NCBI GenBank assembly: GCA_005408345.1
Contig: SEMN01001232.1
Coordinates: forward strand, 18,014 to 82,013
Origin: Macquaria australasica
Lineage: Eukaryota; Chordata; Actinopteri; Centrarchiformes; Percichthyidae
DNA: 64,000 nucleotides
Reading direction: 5' to 3'
In this document: positions 10,693-22,642 of the stretch, piece after piece
How the letters are laid out: each line of letters begins with the position of its first letter
How positions within the stretch are numbered: the first letter of the stretch is position 1
Notes under the pieces: model-generated
What the model was told of the DNA's origin: nothing
The model's database searches: none
What the model saw: only the letters and a program-made list of their open reading frames with translations
Made by a program: the position numbers and the translations under genes

Positions 10693-12470
10693 ATCAATTT
10701 CGTTGGTTTGGACTTGGGTTTGGGCGGGGTTAAACAACACCAGTCTGTTCAGAAAGGACCTACCTCTATACACTATTTAGCTAACAATGTCATGAGGGCA
10801 ACTGTTTGTCTGTAAACTCTTTTTTTTTTGTATTTTAAACGTAATGATCCCTTTGAACCATGAGTTGACAAGTTAAACATCCATAATATACACCTCATAA
10901 ATTGATAACTTTGACATTAGATATCGTTTTGATCACTTGAAAGTTCGGTAGCATAATTAGCATTGAACTAGCTGTTTTCTCATTAGATTCCATTCATTGA
11001 CCTAGCATCATTAGCTTCACAGATCCATTTAGCCAGTACTCAGACCGCATGAGGCCACATAACTCCACTTTTTCTACCTGTTTCTCCTTCAGAAGCAAGG
11101 ACAATCTATCGGTATGAGTTATTTTATTGTTGGAAGTGAAACATTTGATATATAAGCTTATGAGCACGGTGCCGCTACTCGTCTTCCATAGGGTTCCACT
11201 CATTTTTACCGCTTTGTTTTCATCCAAAGGGGAGCGTGGCCGCAACATAGACCCTTGTTACAAGACTATCACAGGGTGACAGGGTGTAATTGCGTTATCC
11301 AAAACATATGGTAAAGTGCTCTGTGTACAACAGTAACACAAACAATCAAGAATCAAGTACAGCTAGTTGTAAGTTCACAAAACTCACATCCATCACAACC
11401 ATCACTTGGTCTCTTAGTTTGAAAATGCAAGCTGTGTGAAAGGGTATGGCTTAAATTAAAGAGATTTGATTGTGTGTAAATTAAAAAGAATTTTAAAAGA
11501 ATTTAAAGTAGTTTCAACTTTTAGGAACATCTCTCCCCTAACAGCCACTGATAGGGTATGATCACATAGTCTTCCTAATGCCCACCTTGGATATTGTTAG
11601 TGCCCTTCCCTTTAGCAACAGCACCTCCTTTTTAATATCTGAGAATATCATCAGGATTTGAAATGTTGTACTGTACAACATTTCAAGTCCTCCCTATCAG
11701 CTGCTCTGCAGTCACACTGTAGGCTGAGGTCAGTGTGATAACATATGGTGTGAGGGCTACATGCTGCATTTTACTGAGATGGAGACTTTTCCTTTTGCCA
11801 GCCTAAGCACTTTGCGAACCACGGCTCTGTGTGGTAATTGACTGGACTCTTCTCAGACATCTCCAGGTTGCTAATTAATGGCTCTTGTTAATGACTACCT
11901 GTGTTAGATGTAATCGCATGAATAAAACATTCAGTTGTGAAGAAAGACCAAGGTCACATGTCACAGTCTTTCCTCCCTACTGTTGTTCTTCCTTCTGTAG
12001 ATGTGACGGTGAGGGAGGATTCTGCAGCAAACAAAGGCAACAACAAGCCGACAAACTGTTTCTATTTTCTCTATTCTGTGTCCATAATCACCTCCTATAT
12101 CACAGTTTTTAATTGCGGCCAGCAGCCCAGGGCCAAAAAAATAAACAGTCGCAACTATTTTAAATCTCTCTTTATTATTTTAAATTTACTGCAAATTTGC
12201 AGTAGCATTACTGGTGTGTCTCTATTATGCCCTAGGTTAACAGTATGCACTACATGCACTGCAGTGGAAGTCAGCCTACTCATTTTGTAATTATAAAAAT
12301 TTATTTGCTTGAATTCCTTTGTGAAAATGAAGAACTGTCTTATTCAGCAACACTTTTAGGATTGAATTGCAAACGCAAATTAAACTTAGAAAATGTAAAA
12401 ATGTTTGCATATGTACTAGTTTCCTTTATGCCATCATGTTTTACTCTTGTTAAAATGTTTTAAACCAAGA
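10693..12470. other. Gene-free DNA, unclassified
   Basis: The interval contains short AT-rich open frames without family signatures and one perfect palindrome, listed separately. Nothing else was recognised. Confidence 0.45.
11658..11686. repeat. Perfect 14-bp palindrome with 1-nt spacer
   Basis: TTGAAATGTTGTAC (11658-11671), one T, then its exact complement (11673-11686). With almost no spacer this would extrude as a tight hairpin or act as a two-fold symmetric binding site. Confidence 0.85.
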
Positions 12471-12925
12471 GTCTACAGCCATGCTAGCAGCTCTGAAACA
12501 CTGTACTTAGGCATAGCCATGCTTTGAGCTAAATGCTAACATCAGCATGCAACATGCTCACAATGACAATGACTATGCTAACATGCAGATGTTTAGCAGG
12601 GTGAATGGTCACCATCTTAGTTTAGCATATTAGCATACTAAAATTAGCTAATTAGCACTAAACACAAAGTACAACTGAGGCTGATGGGAATGTCATTAGC
12701 TTTGCAGGTATTTCATCACAAATGATGATGGCGCTAGATAAAATGTCGGGATCAACAAAGTTATTAGGATTCATTACCAGGGAAACATGAATTTCTGTAC
12801 ATAATTTCACTGAAATCGATCCAAGAACTGTTAAGATATTTTAGTCTTGACAAAAGTGGTGGACTGAGCGACTAAGAGACTGACATTACCATCCCTGGAA
12901 CCATCCCACTAGGGTGGCTAAAAAA
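12471..12925. mobile_element. MITE of the 'GCTAACATGCTAACA' family, near-full copy
   Basis: It starts GTCTACAGCCATGCTAGCAG and ends AGGGTGGCTAAAAA. The reverse complement of the end (TAGCCACCCTAG) resembles the start, giving imperfect terminal inverted repeats. Internal landmarks are repeated AGCATG/CTAACATG words, AAACACAAAGTAC, and GAGGCTGATGGGAATGTCAT. The same landmarks occur in the split copy at 48025-50905. It is non-coding. Confidence 0.7.
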
Positions 12926-14597
12926 GAAACAAACCTGACTAGTCCCCAGGCCGCCCTTTTGCCTAGAAATTAAAATGATATAACACTAATTTTTTTCCCA
13001 GATAAGTTTTGAGGGAAAGGTAATTGCAATGTTTTTTTTTTCTTGAGTAAAGGAAGTGCTACATTATTGTCCTACACGCAAAATTGTAGGGTCAGGTTGG
13101 ATAGTGGGCATACAAAGTGCAGAATTGTGATAACACAGACCAGGGTTTGCATCCTGAGTCCCTCGTGTGGTTAGGTTTAACGAAAGCTCTGTGGTCATGG
13201 TGAGGGAAAGATTGTGATTTTTATAACGTTAACACATTGTGTCTTGTACTTCAAGTCACTTATGAATTTTAAAATATTATAATAATATTATAAGACCACA
13301 ATCTGAACAACATTAAACACACTTTGGCGGCTACAAGCAAATATTGAAGGAAAATAAATGAAATATGCTGTCAGTGAACATTTGGCAGATATGTTTTGCA
13401 TGTAGCCTATAGCTGACATACTAGAGTGACAATGAAAAGATTGGCTGCATCACAGTTGCCCTGCAGTTGGATAACTGGATGATTGGATGACTTTTACAGT
13501 TGACCTTGAGTGTTTTTATCATCAAATGAGTCAACTGTCAATCCATGTTCACTTAGTAACTAGAATGTGACACTAATGGCATCAGCCCACAACATCTACT
13601 GTGCATGTTGGACATTGATCTGCCTTTGAAAATAAGTTTAAAGTTAAGACAACATGAAAGTGATTATTTAATGTCTCAGTGTAAAAGTATCAGAAATGAT
13701 ATTGACATACAGGGTCAGAGTCATGAATCACCAATAGATTGTTCTCTTGAATTTCTGTTTAAGATGTATGTGATGACCTTGTATGAGTCAGAAAGCCCTG
13801 TGCTGAATTCCAAACTTAATATTAGGAGCCTGCAAGTGAGACCAATCTAACAGAATTGCATACTAAATCCCAGCGCTGAAGTTAGCATAACTTAACCGTT
13901 ATAATGTAATTTCCCATTGGCTCATTGTGTCTCTGTGCTTGCAGTCAGCCAGCTGGGGCTCTTGTTGTAGCTGCCAATGTCTCCAGTTAAATCTTCCTTT
14001 GTGTTGGATGTGCTGTGTTGGTGTCACCTCAGGCGGAGGTGTCTCGTTCACACCTTAACAGAGAGGAGAGGGTGGGTGGGGGTGTAACACTGAGGGTGAG
14101 ATATAGAGCAGTGGATACCAACAAATGAGCTTGTGTTATGCAGAATGTCAGAGTTGGCAACCCTTCCTGTACAGGTTATTTTTCTATCAATAGCACAGTG
14201 GCAATTTTAGGACATCTCATACTCAACTATCCTAACAGCCCCCAACCCTCAATGGGCAGTCATCGTTTTGCAGACTGAAACAACAAGTGAGCATTTTTAA
14301 GAGGAAGTAAGAGGAAGTTTTAGTCTGAACATAGGCTGAAACCGAGAGAAACAAGATGCATTTACAAATGTAACCGGCTTAATGTGGACGCACTCTGAGA
14401 GTTGGCAACCCTGCCACACAGGTCATTTTGCTACCATAGCACAATGGCAATATTTGTCAGACCAAACTTCACTTTGTGTTAACTTTGTCATTCATTTCAT
14501 TTCTAACTTGTTTGACCTCAATACATCAGCAAAGCATGACATTATTACTGCTGACATATTAAATGTTACTACAATAAGTGTGCTATGAAAGCTTCTA
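12926..14597. other. Gene-free DNA, unclassified
   Basis: No coding exon or repeat family was recognised. An open frame of 81 codons at 13605-13850 has no family signature and lies in AT-rich DNA. Confidence 0.45.
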
Positions 14598-14797
14598 AGG
14601 GCATTTTCACACCTATAGTTGGTTTGCTCTGGTCTGAATCAGTTGATGAGTTTGTAAACTCATTGTTTTCCCCTTGGTTCGGTTTCTTTTCACACAGAGA
14701 AAAATCCAAGCAAACCAAAATGCATCACTACAAACCACGTGAGAACGTTCACTCCTCTTATTGGTCAGATGTGTCTGGGGCGGCAGCAAGAAAGTAA
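14598..14797. mobile_element. MITE end (same family as 38105-38811)
   Basis: AGGGCATTTTCACACC at 14598, followed by TTTGCTCTGGTCTGAATCAG and AAACCAAAATGCATCACTAC, matches in inverse orientation the right end of the MITE at 38105-38811. The homology stops at the L2 tail that begins at 14807, so the element was probably split or truncated there. Confidence 0.65.
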
Positions 14798-14806
14798 ATA
14801 CAGGAA

Positions 14807-15340
14807 GAATTCAATTCAATTCAGTTTTATTTATATAGCGCCATATCATAACAAAGTTATCTCAGGGCACTTTTTCGAGTAGAGCAGGTCTAGACCGACT
14901 CTTTGTATTTACAGAGACCCAACGATTCCCACCATGAGCAAGCACTAGGCGACAGTGGCAAGGAAAAACTCCCTTTTAACAGGCAGAAACCTCAAGCAGA
15001 ACCAGAACCAGACTCTGGGTGGGCGCTCATCTGCCTCGACTGGTTGGGTTGAGGGGAGAGAGAGAGGGAGAGAAGGAGTAAAGAGAACATACAGTAGTAC
15101 AGTACAGTTCCACAGAGATTCAAAGCAACAGTTGCGGCAATGGTATTGATGTTAATATTAATAAAATGAATAATAATATCAATATAATAATAGTAATACT
15201 AATAATAAGAGCAATAACAATAATAGCAGCGGCGGCTGTTGAGCAGGAGCACGGGGGCAGCAGGTGGCTGCAACCATAGATCCAGACTCTACAGCTCTGG
15301 AGGCAGAAATGCCTGCAGAAAGCAACAGAAGGAGAGAGAG
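14807..15340 (-). mobile_element. L2-type LINE 3' tail (minus strand)
   Basis: Read on the minus strand this is a LINE 3' end. It contains CAACCCAACCAGTCGAGGCA, a block ending in GTTAAAAGGGAG, a CTCATGGTGGGAA block, GAAAAAGTGCCCTGAGATAA, and a GAATT-repeat tail. The two plus-strand copies at 32200-32478 and 50534-50783 match closely. This copy extends further 5' into an AAT-rich, GAGA-rich part. Assignment to L2 is inference from the tail type. It interrupts the MITE at 14598. Confidence 0.65.
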
Positions 15341-16042
15341 AGAGAAAGAGGAGAGAAAGCACACAACTACAGGAAAGGGAAGAAGGTTCTGTGTTCTGGA
15401 CTAGTGCATATTTCTGTGAGAGAAACATTGCAATGCAATTTAACATGGAGCAACAGCACAGTTGGCATTTGCTCATAACCTGGGCATTATCTGGGCAATA
15501 TACCAGGCAAAACTATACCAGCAGAATTCCAAATGCACTTCGAGGAAACATCTTGAAAATACTAAACTGCTTCACACTTTGCAAAGAAGACGTGCTGCCT
15601 TCAGACCACTGAGCAGGAGACCACCTCCTCTCAAGGGTCTCGGTGTCATCCGTGGTCAAAACAATCACACTAGAAATAACTTTATGAGCGTGTTGAACAC
15701 CACATAACATTAGCTACAGTAGCTGTATAGGTAGTCGACTCATCCATTGGTAAGTTAGGAAGTTAACGTTATGTTAGTTAATGTTTCCTGCGGCTATTTC
15801 ATTAGAATGAAATGACATTAGACAACAGTACATTAGTACATTTCCTCTCCCGTGAACATGATTTCTGCCTCAGTCACGTCAGATAGATTATCATTGGCAG
15901 TGGTGGTTGTTTAACAATTAAGACAAAAACTCCCATGATCCCACGCCACTTCGCAATGTCATCAAACTACGTCTTTTGTTATTGTTTTGATTGAGAGACC
16001 CCTAGCAGCAGAAATTACATACTGTGTAATTTCACACAGTGG
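15341..16042. other. Gene-free DNA, unclassified
   Basis: There is a GAGA-rich stretch at 15330-15360. A GGAGACCACCTCCTCTCAAG block near 15618 resembles the interior of the 38-kb MITE, so part of the interrupted MITE may continue here. Confidence 0.35.
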
Positions 16043-16215
16043 AATTACATTACATTTATTTAGCTAATGCTTTTATCCAAAGCGACTTGCAATAACTGCA
16101 TTCAGCCATGTGGATACAGCCCAAAACTTAAGATTTATGCAAGTACATCAACTTCATCAAATAGACTGAACTGCTTCAAGTGCTACACTTAGGAACAATA
16201 AGAGGTGCAGTGTAC
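16043..16215 (-). repeat. L2/SINE-type 3' tail fragment
   Basis: TTACATTTATTTAGCTAATG followed by CTTTTATCCAAAGCGACTTG is the antisense of a tail shared by many teleost L2 LINEs and SINEs. It is non-coding, about 170 bp, and the interior is diverged. Confidence 0.6.
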
Positions 16216-17624
16216 TACTAGTACTATAAGTTTAATTTCCTGGATAAATATATGAAGCAAGAGAAAAGGGGGCTTAAAATATCAAGGCTCTCACTCCATC
16301 TCACAACTGAGCAGAGGAAAAGGAAAAAAGCCCAACCTGCCCTGATATTGGTCCAGAGTAAAGCCAGAGAAATGCCTGTGCAAATATCACAGGAACCATC
16401 TGGGGTAGCCTATTAACAATATCACACAACACATAAGCCCATGTAGGTGCCATTCGCTCCTGTATCATAAAAACTTCACATCATAAAAAACCCCACTGAA
16501 AAATCTGACAATTTGTCTCCTTTATTATAGACAAAGGCACAAACCGCTTCTTTGAATTGTTGCTTTTAACCATCTGGTGCATCAGGCAACATTTTATTTA
16601 AATAAAATCTACATTTTAAGGCTCTCATTTTCTATTCTGTTCTTTTCTAATGGAAACAGTTCTACATTGATTCATAGTAGAATTGAGATACACTTCTGCA
16701 TCATGCAGCATGGGATGACAATATATCTAATTGATTTTTCACGTTTCGAAAGGACACAAGAAGATTTATTGCCTTTGCTTTGGCCATGAGAAGACGAGCC
16801 CCAGGGGAATACACCCATACATCTTTTTCGGCCACGGCCCACCTAAAGGCTCGGTAGGGGCGCTTGCCTGTCGGTTACCATGGCAACCCCAGCCCCCATA
16901 CCTTCCTAACACGTGCTGGAGGTGAGCAACAGTCTGTTGAATGGCCTGTGTTCTTTTTATTTTGTTGTGTGTCTGTTTTTTGCATTTGAGCAGTTGTTTT
17001 TTAAGCACCGTGTCAACAAGAAGGGATAAAAAGGCCGCCAAAGTCAGTTGTAGTTGAAACACGCAGAAAATAATTTGCTCGTAACACAATATTACTTATT
17101 ACACAAATGCACATATCATATCACATAATTTCCTTGTGCCGTTTCCATTGTCTTGTGTGCCCCCCCCCCCCCCCAGCTTGCTGTTGCATGTAACACACAG
17201 CAGGAGACAGCAGAATGTTGACACAAGTGTGAACAAGCCACCAACAACCTCTGACCAGATTTCCCACTGAGACTGATGAGTGGGACTCTACTGAATAGTA
17301 GAGGACTGCTTTGTCTGCTTTCCTGTCGTTCCATGTGTCTTTTTCTTTTCTTTCCTCACTTATCATCTCTTTCTTTTTCTCTTCTTTCCCTTTTTTGTCT
17401 CCAGTAGGGCCTATTTTCTCTCCCTTCTCTCTCTCTCTCTCTGTCCATAGCCTCAGGCCATCACAGCGAGGTGTTGAAAACAACTTGAGGTGTTGAAAAC
17501 AACTTGTGTCAACAGAAGCATCTGACTCCTAGACAGCATTCCAGCCAGATTCTCATCAGACTCTTGTCAGTGTCAGAGACAACACTATGTCACATGTACA
17601 CCTATCTAAAATTACTGACAGCAG

Positions 17625-17655
<31 letters not shown>

Positions 17656-17689
17656 TATTTGATTCTAGTGTCCAGAACCACTCAACTGC
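16216..17689. other. Gene-free DNA with a GC-rich island
   Basis: Positions 16770-16930 are clearly more GC-rich than the neighbours and contain an RFX X-box (listed separately). Pyrimidine runs occur at 17330-17440, poly-C at 17160-17174, and (AC)n at 17627-17650. No coding exon was recognised. Confidence 0.45.
16874..16887. promoter_or_regulatory. RFX X-box motif
   Basis: GTTACCATGGCAAC is a near-perfect palindromic match to the X-box bound by RFX factors (GTNRCC, short spacer, RGYAAC). It sits in the GC-rich island at 16770-16930. Function is inferred from motif match only. Confidence 0.4.
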
Positions 17690-19250
17690 AATGCATCGCC
17701 TCCGAAAGTCCTTCCAAGTTCTTTCAAGCCATCTCACCGACAATCATGCCTGTGGTCATGCACATGATAAACATTATGGGGAATGTACCCGAAGCCAGAA
17801 AAGCATTTAAGCTCAAGTTGAAAACTACAGGCTGGTCTCACCTACTTACCCTCTCAAAATAATCTACTTGAGCCAAACCAGTGGTTTTAAGAGGGATCAT
17901 TTCACTGCCTGCTGTCAGTGATACAAACCCTGAGGTCAGCGAGAAGGGATGCTCAGTCATCAGTTCTCATCTTGCTGGACCTGTCAGCCTTTGACATGGC
18001 AAACCACCAAATCCTCCTGTCTACCCTATCCAAACTAGGCATCTCTGGTACAACGCTGCTCTGAATGATTGCCTGGTAAGGTAGAACCCAAAACAAAGTG
18101 GCATGGCAAGGAAAAGTCCAAGTGTCAATTTCTTTCACACTGGGGGACCGCAAGGATCTGTGCTTGGTCCTCTCTTGTCAATATACACCACATACCTTGG
18201 TCTGATCATCCGCTCACATGGTTTTTCTTACCATTGCTATGCTGATGATACCCAGCTCTATCTGTCCTTTCCACCAGGCTGTCTCAGCACAGATCTCAGC
18301 CTGTCTTAATGATATCTAAAAATGAATCATGGAACACCACCTTCAACTCAATCCCTTTAAGACTGAACTCCTGGAGATCCCAGCCAGTCCCTCTGTCCAG
18401 CAGATTTGTGTCAAGCTTAGCTCCACTTCACTCTCGCCACAAAATCTGGGCATCGTGATTGATGACCAACTAATATTCACTGAGCATGTTGCATCTGTCA
18501 CTCAGTCATGTCGCTTTGCACTATATTACATTAGAAAGACAGAGTATAATGCTCAACTCCTTGTACATGCACTGGTCATCTCTTGCCTTGACTACTGTAA
18601 CGCCCTTCTGGCAGGGCTGCCAGCATGCCCAGTCAAACATATGCAAATGGTCCAAAATGCAGCAACATGTCTGGTCTTCAACCAGCCAAAGACAATCCAT
18701 GTCACTCCACTTTTTATTACTCTCCACTGACTCCCTGTTGGACTCACATTATGTTCAAGTCACTAATGCTCACCTACAGAATGGCTGCTAGTACAGCACC
18801 CACCTACCTACCTGAATTCCAGTTTATGAGCCTTCTCATTCATTACGATCTGCAAATGAACAATGACTAGTCCTACTGTCACTGTGAGGCAGCAAAATCT
18901 CAATCCAAGCTCTTCTCCTGTATGGTCCGGAGGTGGAATAAGTTACCAAACTCGATTAGGTCAGCAGAATCCCTTTCTGTCTTCACAAATTGCTTGAAGA
19001 CCTACCTCTTCTGAGAGTACAAACTCACCTAATATGCTCTCTATATATTATATATACCTCTTGATCATTCTGTAGCTCTTTCTGGAAAAATAAAAGTAAT
19101 ATTACTTCATGCACCTGCAAGTCTTGTGGCACTTGTGTCAGGTGGAACATTGAACCGCATGTCGAGGCACTCCTTCTTGATGGCTTCTTCTTGATCTACT
19201 GTGGCTTGTATTATACCTCATTTTACGTTGTCAAATGAATAAATGTTAAA
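17690..19250 (+). pseudogene. L2-clade LINE, RT to 3' end, decayed
   Basis: This is the reverse transcriptase and C-terminal part of an L2-type LINE ORF2. Recognisable blocks, in several frames, are QAISPTIMPVV near 17730, ILLDLSAFD near 17970 (block A), GPQGSVLGPLL at about 18145-18180, and YHCYADDTQLYLSF at 18230-18275, which keeps the YADD catalytic motif. Next come the C-terminal signatures HHLQLNPFKTELL, LVHALVISCLDYCNALLAGL and HVTPLF, then RRWNKLP..IRSAESLSVF near 18930-18980. The 3' UTR ends around 19240 with AATGAATAAATGTTAA. The 5' half is missing. Frameshifts and stops make it dead, and divergence suggests an old insertion. Confidence 0.82.
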
Positions 19251-20940
19251 AAAGCTTCTTGGTTGCAAGAAAATGGCACAACCACCATAGCAGATTGACT
19301 GAGAGAGAGAGAGATCCACAACAAATAAAAATTTTGCCAAAATAATGCCCAAATCATGGCATCTTGTGAATGTTTAACAAATCCGCCACTCTCAATATAC
19401 TTCACATAGTGTTCACATAGACTACCACATAACTGTTGATGTGAACTACATTTTTTAAAAGCTTACAGTGTTTTGAGGCCATCTCTTTATCTTCACTAAA
19501 ATGCAAATTTAATCAACAAGGTGCTTCAAAGTAAATTTAGATCATCTAGTCCATGGGAACTGCGGTATATAATACTGTCATGTCTTGTTCTGAAGTTACT
19601 GGCTTCGTAACAATGTTTGTAGTCATTGACGATTGGTCCCACATGACATATACACTGGTGGCAGCACATAAAAATGACTAATGGTAAACAAAGCAGTGGA
19701 AATGCTACACTTCTAGTGTCAAAGCAATACAATACAAGTATTTGCAGGGAAATTGGAATTGCACTTTACATCAAACTCACAGTTGTGCCTGGATTGGAAT
19801 TACATTCTGTTTCTTTGCGTTACGTGTCCATAGACACTGCAATAATTTATTGATGCAGAAATTATGTATTTACTTTTATTAATATATTCCCAATGAATAT
19901 GTATTTTTAATATTCTTTGTTGTTTTGTTTTTCTTCCAAACCCTTGAGTACCTGTGAAATTGCTTTGGAAAGCTGATGCATGCCACAGTTCTAAATCTGC
20001 CACTTAGTTGCAATAGCGCTGAACAATTCAATCATAAAATAAAACATGTAAAAACTTGTATTATGTGTGCAATTGACAAAAATAAAACTGGTTAGTACAC
20101 TATGAATCATTATAATAGAGTAGAATTAAATTCCTGAAGTGTGGAGCTGCAACATTAAATCTGGATGACCTTTTTTCATAGCCCCCAAAGTCTTGACCTG
20201 GGATCAGTTAGTTTGTCAAGACAACTTGGAGCGTCTGTCTTTGAATATGGCTGCAAATGTGTCAAAATGGTTGAGGATTTCTTTCTTAGTTAAACCATAC
20301 CAGCTACATGTTTAAAGCAACAAATGATAAAGCCTAACTATAGTGCAGATTGAATAACTATTGTGTTCTTTCACTTGGAATTGTCAGAGGATTACTTTGA
20401 GTCACATTTCACACCATTCGTGGTTTTCTTTATAGTTCATATGCTGGTTGTGTTAAAAGCTCCGTTTTATGCTAGGCTAACTAGAGCAGCTGCTGGCTAT
20501 CTTTTTAATCTGGCGGATTACAGGAAGGGCCGTGTATGGCAAATGGAAAAGGGATTATGATGGAGCCAGGAAGCTGCTATCTGCTCTCCATGCCATCGAA
20601 GTGACAGCTTTGAGAGTCATAGGGCTCTGCTAAAACTGATTTACAGCTACAATTTGATAAGAGTAGTCAAAAAAAAGCATGATTAACATTAATCTCCCCT
20701 GTCTCACCAAGACAAACTGAGAATTAAGAAAAAAGGTCTAAAAGTTAATTAGCAGTGTAATGAACTTGTGTGACACAGTGATTACAGTTTTCCTGGCTTT
20801 TTTGTACAGTAGAAGGACATTGTTCTAGCATAAATTACGTGAAAATTTTTCTTCTTCACCAGAAGTGGGAATGTGTCCTGTTGTGTAGATTGACATCTGC
20901 CGCTTGTGGTTACCATGCGCCTAGATTTCAGCAAACATCT
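19251..20940. other. Gene-free DNA, unclassified
   Basis: AT-rich with no coding signature. The short open frames on both strands resemble no family I know. Confidence 0.45.
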
Positions 20941-21445
20941 TGTTACGTTTTTTCCTTTTGCAAAAAACAGCTCAAAAGGCTGGACCCAAGCGCAAAACAC
21001 AGACAGGTCAGGTAGGTTTAACGAGAATGTATTTCCCGAGATGAGTTCGTGGGCTGTAGAAGGGGATCCAGGGCTGGGCTGCGGCAGTGGCAGAGGAGAG
21101 CTCCGGGGAAAGTCCCAAGGCTGCAAACAGGGGAGTTTCTACAGGAATACAGAATTCGGTTTCAGGTATGGCGAGCCACAGGGAAGCTGGCAAACAGGGC
21201 TGGAGCAGATGATCCTGTGCACAAGAAAAAATGGTTATAGGTGATGTCAAACGACACAAGGAAAGCACTAGATACTAGAGTGGCCAGGAGTGTACTACCG
21301 CACGGGTTGGACAACAATCTGGGGGAGATGGACTGGATTGCCGGAGTTCTTAAGCTGTGGAGTTGATGAGCTGATGGAGAACAGGTGCGTGATTGCTTCT
21401 GAGCTGGAGGGCAATGATTGGTGGTATTGAGAACGGAGCCAGCAA
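20941..21445 (-). mobile_element. Gypsy-type LTR fragment (minus strand)
   Basis: On the minus strand the segment ends TTTTGCGCTTGGGTCCAG..GTAACA at 20941. The GCGCTTGGGTCC word near the U5 end and the terminal AACA are usual in teleost Ty3/gypsy LTRs. The 5' side runs directly into the Rex1-like LINE at 21446, so the LTR is cut there. It shows no resemblance to the LTR-like piece at 26706-26960, so it is not evidently the partner of that gypsy element. Confidence 0.5.
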
Positions 21446-22574
21446 CTAGGAAGAGGTGATGAGGCCGACGATGGCAGAGTCGTCAGAGAACTTCTGCAGG
21501 TGACAGTTCGAAGTGTTATGGGTGAAGTCCGCTGTGTAGAAGGTGAACAGGAAAGGCGCCAGAACGGTTCCCTGTGGAGCCCCTGTGCTGCAGAGAAGTG
21601 TGTCAGACACACAGTCCTGTAACCTCACATACTGTGGCCGGTTTGTGAGGTAGTCCAGGATCCATGCTGCCAGGTGATGGTCCACCCCAGCGTGCTCCAA
21701 CTTGTCCCCCAGAATCCTGGGCTGTATGGTGTTAAAAGCACTGGAGAAATCAAAAAACATGATCCTCAGTGTTTCCAGCTTTTTCTAGGTGAGAGAGGGA
21801 TGTGTGAAGTGGGTAAATGACAGCATCATCCACCCCAATGCGGGGTTGGTAGGCAAACTGCAGAGGGTCCATACATGGGCTCACCAGCAGACGCAAGTGG
21901 ACAAGGACCAGTCTCTCCAGGGTCTTCATCAGATGAGAGGTCAATGCCACTGGCCTGTAGCCATTGAGGTCCTTGGGGTGTGGTGTCTTCGGCACAGGAA
22001 CCAGACACGATGTTTTCCACAGTTTTGGCACCCTCCCCAGCTTCAGACTCAGGTTGAACAGGTGCTCAACAATCCCACACAGCTGGTCCGCACAGGACTT
22101 CAGAAGTCTGGAGCTGATGCCGTCTGGGCCCGCCGCCTTCCCTACCCTCATCTTCCTCAGTTCGTTTCTCACCTGAGATGTTGTGAGGAACAGCCCGGTT
22201 GAGCTTGTAGGGGGTAGGGGGGCTGAAAGGGAGGTGTTTGCGGGTGTGAAATGGGGAGATGGGCCCAGCCCCGACTGTGGTGTAGCTGTATGAAGTGGCT
22301 GTAAGCTGAGGACTGTGTGGAGTGGTGAGTGGTGAGATGAGGGAGCGGGGGGGCTGCAGGCAGGGAGGGTAGATGGTGATGATGGTTGTAGGGGGGACAG
22401 GGCGGGGGGAGGGTTAGATGCCTGATCGAATCTGTTAGAGTATACGTTTAGGTCATTTGCCCACTTCTGATCCCCCACAGGCCGGGGCTTGGAGTCCATA
22501 TGGCCCGAGATGGTTTTAAGGCCCCTCCAAACTCCTCTGGTGTTATTTTGCTGCAGCTGACTCTCCAACTTCAT
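21446..22574 (-). pseudogene. LINE reverse transcriptase domain (Rex1-like), two frames
   Basis: The first frame (21750-22574) holds the pre-RT and finger blocks: a Pro/Ser-rich linker, VGKAAGPDGISSRLLKSC, LNGYRPVALTSHLMKTLERL and PLQFAYQPRIGVDDAV. A frameshift near 21750 leads to the second frame (21446-21760) with FFDFSSAFNTIQPRIL (block A), LDYLTNRPQYVRL, STGAPQGTVLAPFLF (block B), and LQKFSDDSAIVG (block C, FSDD near 21480-21490). The catalytic Asp pair is present. The thumb and C-terminal region are absent. Confidence 0.82.
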
Positions 22575-22642
22575 CCTGTAGCTGTTTTTCCCCTCCCTGA
22601 TCCTCCTCCTCAGCTCTCGCTGGACACTTTAACTCCTCCTTG

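Noticed and set aside
15120..15476. 118-codon minus-strand open frame rich in Ile and Leu
   Set aside because: It comes from an AAT/ATT-rich low-complexity part of an L2 tail; the hydrophobic protein is a composition artefact.
21789..22202. 137-codon plus-strand open frame
   Set aside because: It is the antisense shadow of the Rex1-like RT on the minus strand.
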